Assembly (NCBI GenBank): GCA_029834535.1
Contig: JAQMWT010000309.1
Coordinates: 496,001-560,000 of the forward strand
DNA length: 64,000 nucleotides
Direction: 5' to 3'
Source of the DNA: Chrysophaeum taylorii
Lineage: Eukaryota; Sar; Pelagophyceae; Pelagomonadales; Pelagomonadaceae
Shown here: one piece after another, positions 61,068-64,000 of the stretch
How the letters are laid out: every line of letters begins with the position of its first letter
How positions within the stretch are numbered: position 1 is the stretch's first letter
Notes under the pieces: model-generated
Database searches by the model: none
Told to the model about the DNA's origin: nothing
What the model saw: the letters and a program-made list of their open reading frames with translations, nothing else
Position numbers and translations under genes: made by a program

Positions 61068-64000
61068 TTAGACCGCGCGGAAGCCGCGCCAGTCGGTGGG
61101 GCAGACGAACTGGTTTTTCGAGATGAAGGTGAGGATCGAGGAGGCGGGAATGTCGGAGGGGAGGGCGGTGGCGCAGTTCTGGAGGATGACGTGGGCCTCG
61201 GCCCACCGGCCCTGGAGGTAGGCTTGGAGGCCCCCGTCGAACTGGCGCTTGTAGTGCAGCGCTTGGGCGGCGTCTGGTAGGTCGTACAACGCCGTGAGTT
61301 GGGTGTCTTTGAGCGCGGGCTGGAGGTCCTTTTTTTCGTAATCGGTGATGAAGTCGAACGCGTGGAGCGTGACGGGGGCCGGCGAGCCGTCGAGGCAGGC
61401 CCGGTCGATCTGGCGACAGAGGGCCTGCGTCGTGGTGTGGAGCCGCGCGAAGAAGGGCCCGGAAAAGAGCACCGGAACGCCGTAGACTTTCGCCGCAGCC
61501 ACCTCGAGCTTCGCGGCTAGGTTGACGTGGGGACTCGCGAAGCTCTCGTGACCGGAGTCGTCGCTCGGGGACGAACGGACGGCCCAGCCATAATGCATTC
61601 CGGCCGTCAGAATGAGGGCTGCGCCGTGGCGTTCCAGCACTGCGGCGATATCCGCGTTATCCTCGTCGTCTTCTCCCATCATCGCGTCGAGCTGGGGTGC
61701 GAGCGACGCGGTTTGGTTTAGGTGCGCCGCGTCGAGGACGACGCTTACGATTGCTCTGAAGGCCGCGTCGCACGGGGATTGGCCCGTCAGTTCGAGACGC
61801 ACGGCGCCCCAGTCTGGTCTTGGATCTTCGTCTACAGAGGACATAAACGACCTCCTGCGCCGGAAGACCTGGACCCAGACCAACAGAAAGCCGCTCGACG
61901 TCTTGCGCGCCTCGAGGCCGCCGTAGAATTCGACGGCGGTCCGGACAATCCGGTGTACCAAGAGCAGATACTTTTTTGTTTCGTCTTGCGAGAGGTCGGC
62001 GATCGCGGTGTTCGCGAGGTCTCGGGTATTGACGAAGCAAAACGCCGCTTCCACGCGGACGCTCTCGACGGCGCGGAGACCGCCGCCGCCGCCAAAGGGT
62101 TCGAGCAACTGAAGAATTTTGAGGATCGACGTGGAGAGAAAGTCGTCCTCGACTTCGCGTTTGAGGACGAGAAGCAAGCCGTCGACCCTATCGACGACCC
62201 TGACGATGTGCGCGAGCTTGCGGACGAAGACGCGGTCGGAAATGAGCGCGAACGACACCGACGCGACGTTGATGAGGAGGATAGCACCGCAGACGATCCA
62301 GAGTTCGCGGCGCGCCGCATCTCGTTGATAGTCCCGGAGGTCTGTGTTGAGCTTTGTGGTCGTGTCGTTCCCTCGAACCATAACCCCGTCGTATCCGACT
62401 CTTAGCGTATGTTTCTCGTACGCGCGACGTCTTTTCGCTTTGTCCGTGCGGACGTAGTAGTACCCGGCCATCCTCAAAGTCAACGCCGACAAGCCGTACT
62501 TGTCTCTCTCCGACTTGTAGAGGTCGAAATATTCGAGGCGCTCGGAATGCGTGAGATCGCCCAACGCTCTCAGCAGTTGTCTTTGCGTCGCGTAGCGGTA
62601 AGCGACCGTCGCGGGATCGGAAAAAGGCATCGCGCAGAGCGCCGCGACCACCGAGAGCAAGAGGACCCGCGAGCTGTAGAGCGAGGCCCTGCGGCCGATT
62701 TCCTCCTCCTCCTTCCGCACCGCGAAAACAGGTTGTTGTTGTTGTTGTTGTCGTTGCTGCTTAAAATTCGGCTCGTCTCTGATGATAGAGCCCTCCTCGA
62801 GGAGTTTTTCGTAAGTCTCGACCTCCTCGACCTTCTGCTGGGGCCAGAGTTGGTCGAGGAGATGGGCCAAAAACGACGCGCGCGAGAGCCGCACAAACCT
62901 CACAAACCGCGCGACGCGGGCGGCGCGGAGAGACTGCTGCGCGCTCGACAGCGCGTATCGGCCCAACAGCCACGGCACGTCGAGACTCAGACTCGCCGCG
63001 CCGACGAGATTCATGCAGAACATGAAGCTCCCAAAATATTCGAAATCAAGGACGCAACTCGCGGCGATCTCGACCCCAAAGATTCCCAGCAACGCGACGA
63101 TGATCGCGTTGATAGCGACGTCGCTCGATTTGGGCAGAAACGCGCGTCGTATCGAATCCAAAACCAGCGACCCCACGGCCAAAGAAATCATGACCGCGGT
63201 GATCGCAACCCTCAGACGCGGCGACAACGAGGCTTTGAGCCGTTTTGCTGCCGTTTCGATGCGCCCCGACACCCGTCTCTTCGGATCCTCTTCGTGGACG
63301 GCCGTCACGACGTTTTCGGTCGCGGTAGCGTGATGCTCCTGCATCAGATGCAGCCTGTGATCGACGTCGACGAGGTGCAGCCTCCGCGACGACGACACCC
63401 TCGGGACCACCACCCCCACCGCATTATCACCACCACCACCAGCAGCAGCAGCGGGAACTTGGACGACAACTTCCGGGGGGGGCTCCTTGATTTCGAACCA
63501 GCGTGCGCGGTTCAGCCGGAGTTCGACCAAAGCGTCGTCCAGAGGCAAAAACCGCGACGCCTCGTTGAACAACGGTTGCACTATGAAATCGATAAAACCG
63601 ATCCCGACTTTCCAGGGAGGGGTTGTCTCGCGGTCCATGTTGGGCGACACGGGCCGTCCCTCGCGTCTCTCTCGATCCCCTTGCTTGAAAAATTCCTCGC
63701 ACACCCTGTCCGACCACTTCTTCGATATCCCCCACGACCTCGCCGGATTCGAGACGTCCGCACAATGGAGCATCACGTCGCACATAAACCCCGCGTCCTC
63801 GGGGGCGACGTGCTCCAAAGCCGTCAGTCGCTCCATCAGTTTTGAGTGGCCCGCCATGTCCGTGGCGAGAATCGTCGACGTCACCACGAACCTTACTCGA
63901 CGGAACTGAGTCTCGGGCAACCCCTCCAGCACCTTGCGGTCGCGCAGGATTTTGGACGTGACGGCGGCGGAGTGGGCCTCCAGCACGGCAACGTCCGAGT
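61068..64000 (-). CDS. Cyclic-nucleotide phosphodiesterase + voltage-sensor-like block + cyclase-like domain (5' end outside window)
   Basis: Open from the window edge for about 977 codons to a stop at 61,068. First comes the second half of a class I PDE catalytic domain: MLHCADVSNPARSW (metal-binding Asp), ISKKWSDRVCEEFFKQGD and IGFIDFIVQPLF. Then a membrane block: helices around residues 265-340 (ITAVMISLAVGSLVLDS, INAIIVALLGIFGVEIA, FMFCMNLVGAASLSL), an Arg-rich S4-like RAARVARFVRFVRLSRA, another helix VLLLSVVAALCAMPF, a ~110-residue soluble loop and a last helix ELWIVCGAILLINVASVSFAL. The C-terminal part resembles class III cyclases (GFLLVWVQVF, GMHYGWAV, SPHVNLAAKLEVAAAKVYGVPVLFSG). The two metal Asp positions read Asn (FVNTR for FCDIR) and Ser (SSGFLLVW for GDAFLLVW), so the cyclase part is probably inactive. 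It would lower cAMP/cGMP in response to voltage or ligand (inference). A poly-Gln tract lies in the linker. Confidence 0.85.
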   Translation of the reverse strand, partial: SDVAVLEAHSAAVTSKILRDRKVLEGLPETQFRRVRFVVTSTILATDMAGHSKLMERLTALEHVAPEDAGFMCDVMLHCADVSNPARSWGISKKWSDRVCEEFFKQGDRERREGRPVSPNMDRETTPPWKVGIGFIDFIVQPLFNEASRFLPLDDALVELRLNRARWFEIKEPPPEVVVQVPAAAAGGGGDNAVGVVVPRVSSSRRLHLVDVDHRLHLMQEHHATATENVVTAVHEEDPKRRVSGRIETAAKRLKASLSPRLRVAITAVMISLAVGSLVLDSIRRAFLPKSSDVAINAIIVALLGIFGVEIAASCVLDFEYFGSFMFCMNLVGAASLSLDVPWLLGRYALSSAQQSLRAARVARFVRFVRLSRASFLAHLLDQLWPQQKVEEVETYEKLLEEGSIIRDEPNFKQQRQQQQQQPVFAVRKEEEEIGRRASLYSSRVLLLSVVAALCAMPFSDPATVAYRYATQRQLLRALGDLTHSERLEYFDLYKSERDKYGLSALTLRMAGYYYVRTDKAKRRRAYEKHTLRVGYDGVMVRGNDTTTKLNTDLRDYQRDAARRELWIVCGAILLINVASVSFALISDRVFVRKLAHIVRVVDRVDGLLLVLKREVEDDFLSTSILKILQLLEPFGGGGGLRAVESVRVEAAFCFVNTRDLANTAIADLSQDETKKYLLLVHRIVRTAVEFYGGLEARKTSSGFLLVWVQVFRRRRSFMSSVDEDPRPDWGAVRLELTGQSPCDAAFRAIVSVVLDAAHLNQTASLAPQLDAMMGEDDEDNADIAAVLERHGAALILTAGMHYGWAVRSSPSDDSGHESFASPHVNLAAKLEVAAAKVYGVPVLFSGPFFARLHTTTQALCRQIDRACLDGSPAPVTLHAFDFITDYEKKDLQPALKDTQLTALYDLPDAAQALHYKRQFDGGLQAYLQGRWAEAHVILQNCATALPSDIPASSILTFISKNQFVCPTDWRGFRAV

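Noticed and set aside
61722-63845. Plus-strand frames of 227 and 478 codons
   Set aside because: Antisense to the phosphodiesterase/cyclase-like gene; composition is Arg/His/Pro-rich with no motifs.
1-64000. CRISPR array, bacterial operon or riboswitch
   Set aside because: No spaced direct repeats of CRISPR type, no Shine-Dalgarno pattern and clear spliceosomal introns; the window is eukaryotic.

Overview
The window is nuclear DNA from a GC-rich, flagellated protist, most likely a stramenopile microalga (a pelagophyte-like organism is my best guess; this is inference). Grounds: a RIB43A flagellar doublet-microtubule protein, an organellar-type ribosomal protein bL27, a cyclic-nucleotide phosphodiesterase joined to a voltage-sensor-like membrane block and a cyclase-like domain, an ankyrin/LRR-associated kinase of a type I associate with stramenopile algae, a selenoprotein H relic, and short GT-AG introns. 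Two introns can be placed exactly or nearly so (40 and 59 bp). Most intact genes are single open frames.

Layout. 0-3.1 kb: decayed DNA ending in a pogo/Tigger-like transposase relic. 3.2-4.2 kb: an intact gene of unknown function with a Cys-rich tail. 4.2-12.3 kb: two related wrecks. The main one (6.9-12.3 kb) is a broken fatty acyl-AMP ligase + acyl carrier + membrane/hexapeptide ('NRPS terminal domain') fusion; the other (4.2-5.6 kb) is a rearranged copy of its 3' part. 12.3-16.4 kb: decayed sequence. 16.4-20.1 kb: a PLP-dependent enzyme, bL27 (tail-to-tail, overlapping 8 bp) and RIB43A. 20.1-24.6 kb: coding-like but frame-broken sequence on both strands. 24.6-29 kb: an unknown protein, two small membrane proteins and an ADAM-like membrane metalloprotease. 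31-32.2 kb: a cathepsin B-like pseudogene. 32.2-35.3 kb: a hAT transposon. 35.3-36.8 kb: an EF-hand/WW protein followed 2 bp later by the selenoprotein H relic.

37.9-49.9 kb is a nest of two LTR elements, each with its own perfect 5-bp target duplication. The first (37,877-41,622) is a gutted Ty1/copia element with identical 75-bp LTRs. The second (41,765-49,937) carries broken gag-like frames and an intact 1,482-codon ORF in which I see no reverse transcriptase, integrase or protease motif; it is the best candidate here for something undescribed.

50-54.5 kb: a PlsC-type acyltransferase and a complete xanthine dehydrogenase, convergent. 54.5-61 kb: a short repeat family, decayed sequence, and a broken LRR + kinase gene. 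61-64 kb: the phosphodiesterase/cyclase-like fusion, whose 5' end lies outside the window.

Recurring theme: several gene-breaking lesions are exact tandem microduplications (4, 4 and 2 bp in the cathepsin gene, 19 bp in the copia reverse transcriptase). Neighbouring genes stay open for up to about 3.6 kb, so assembly error is an unlikely general explanation.
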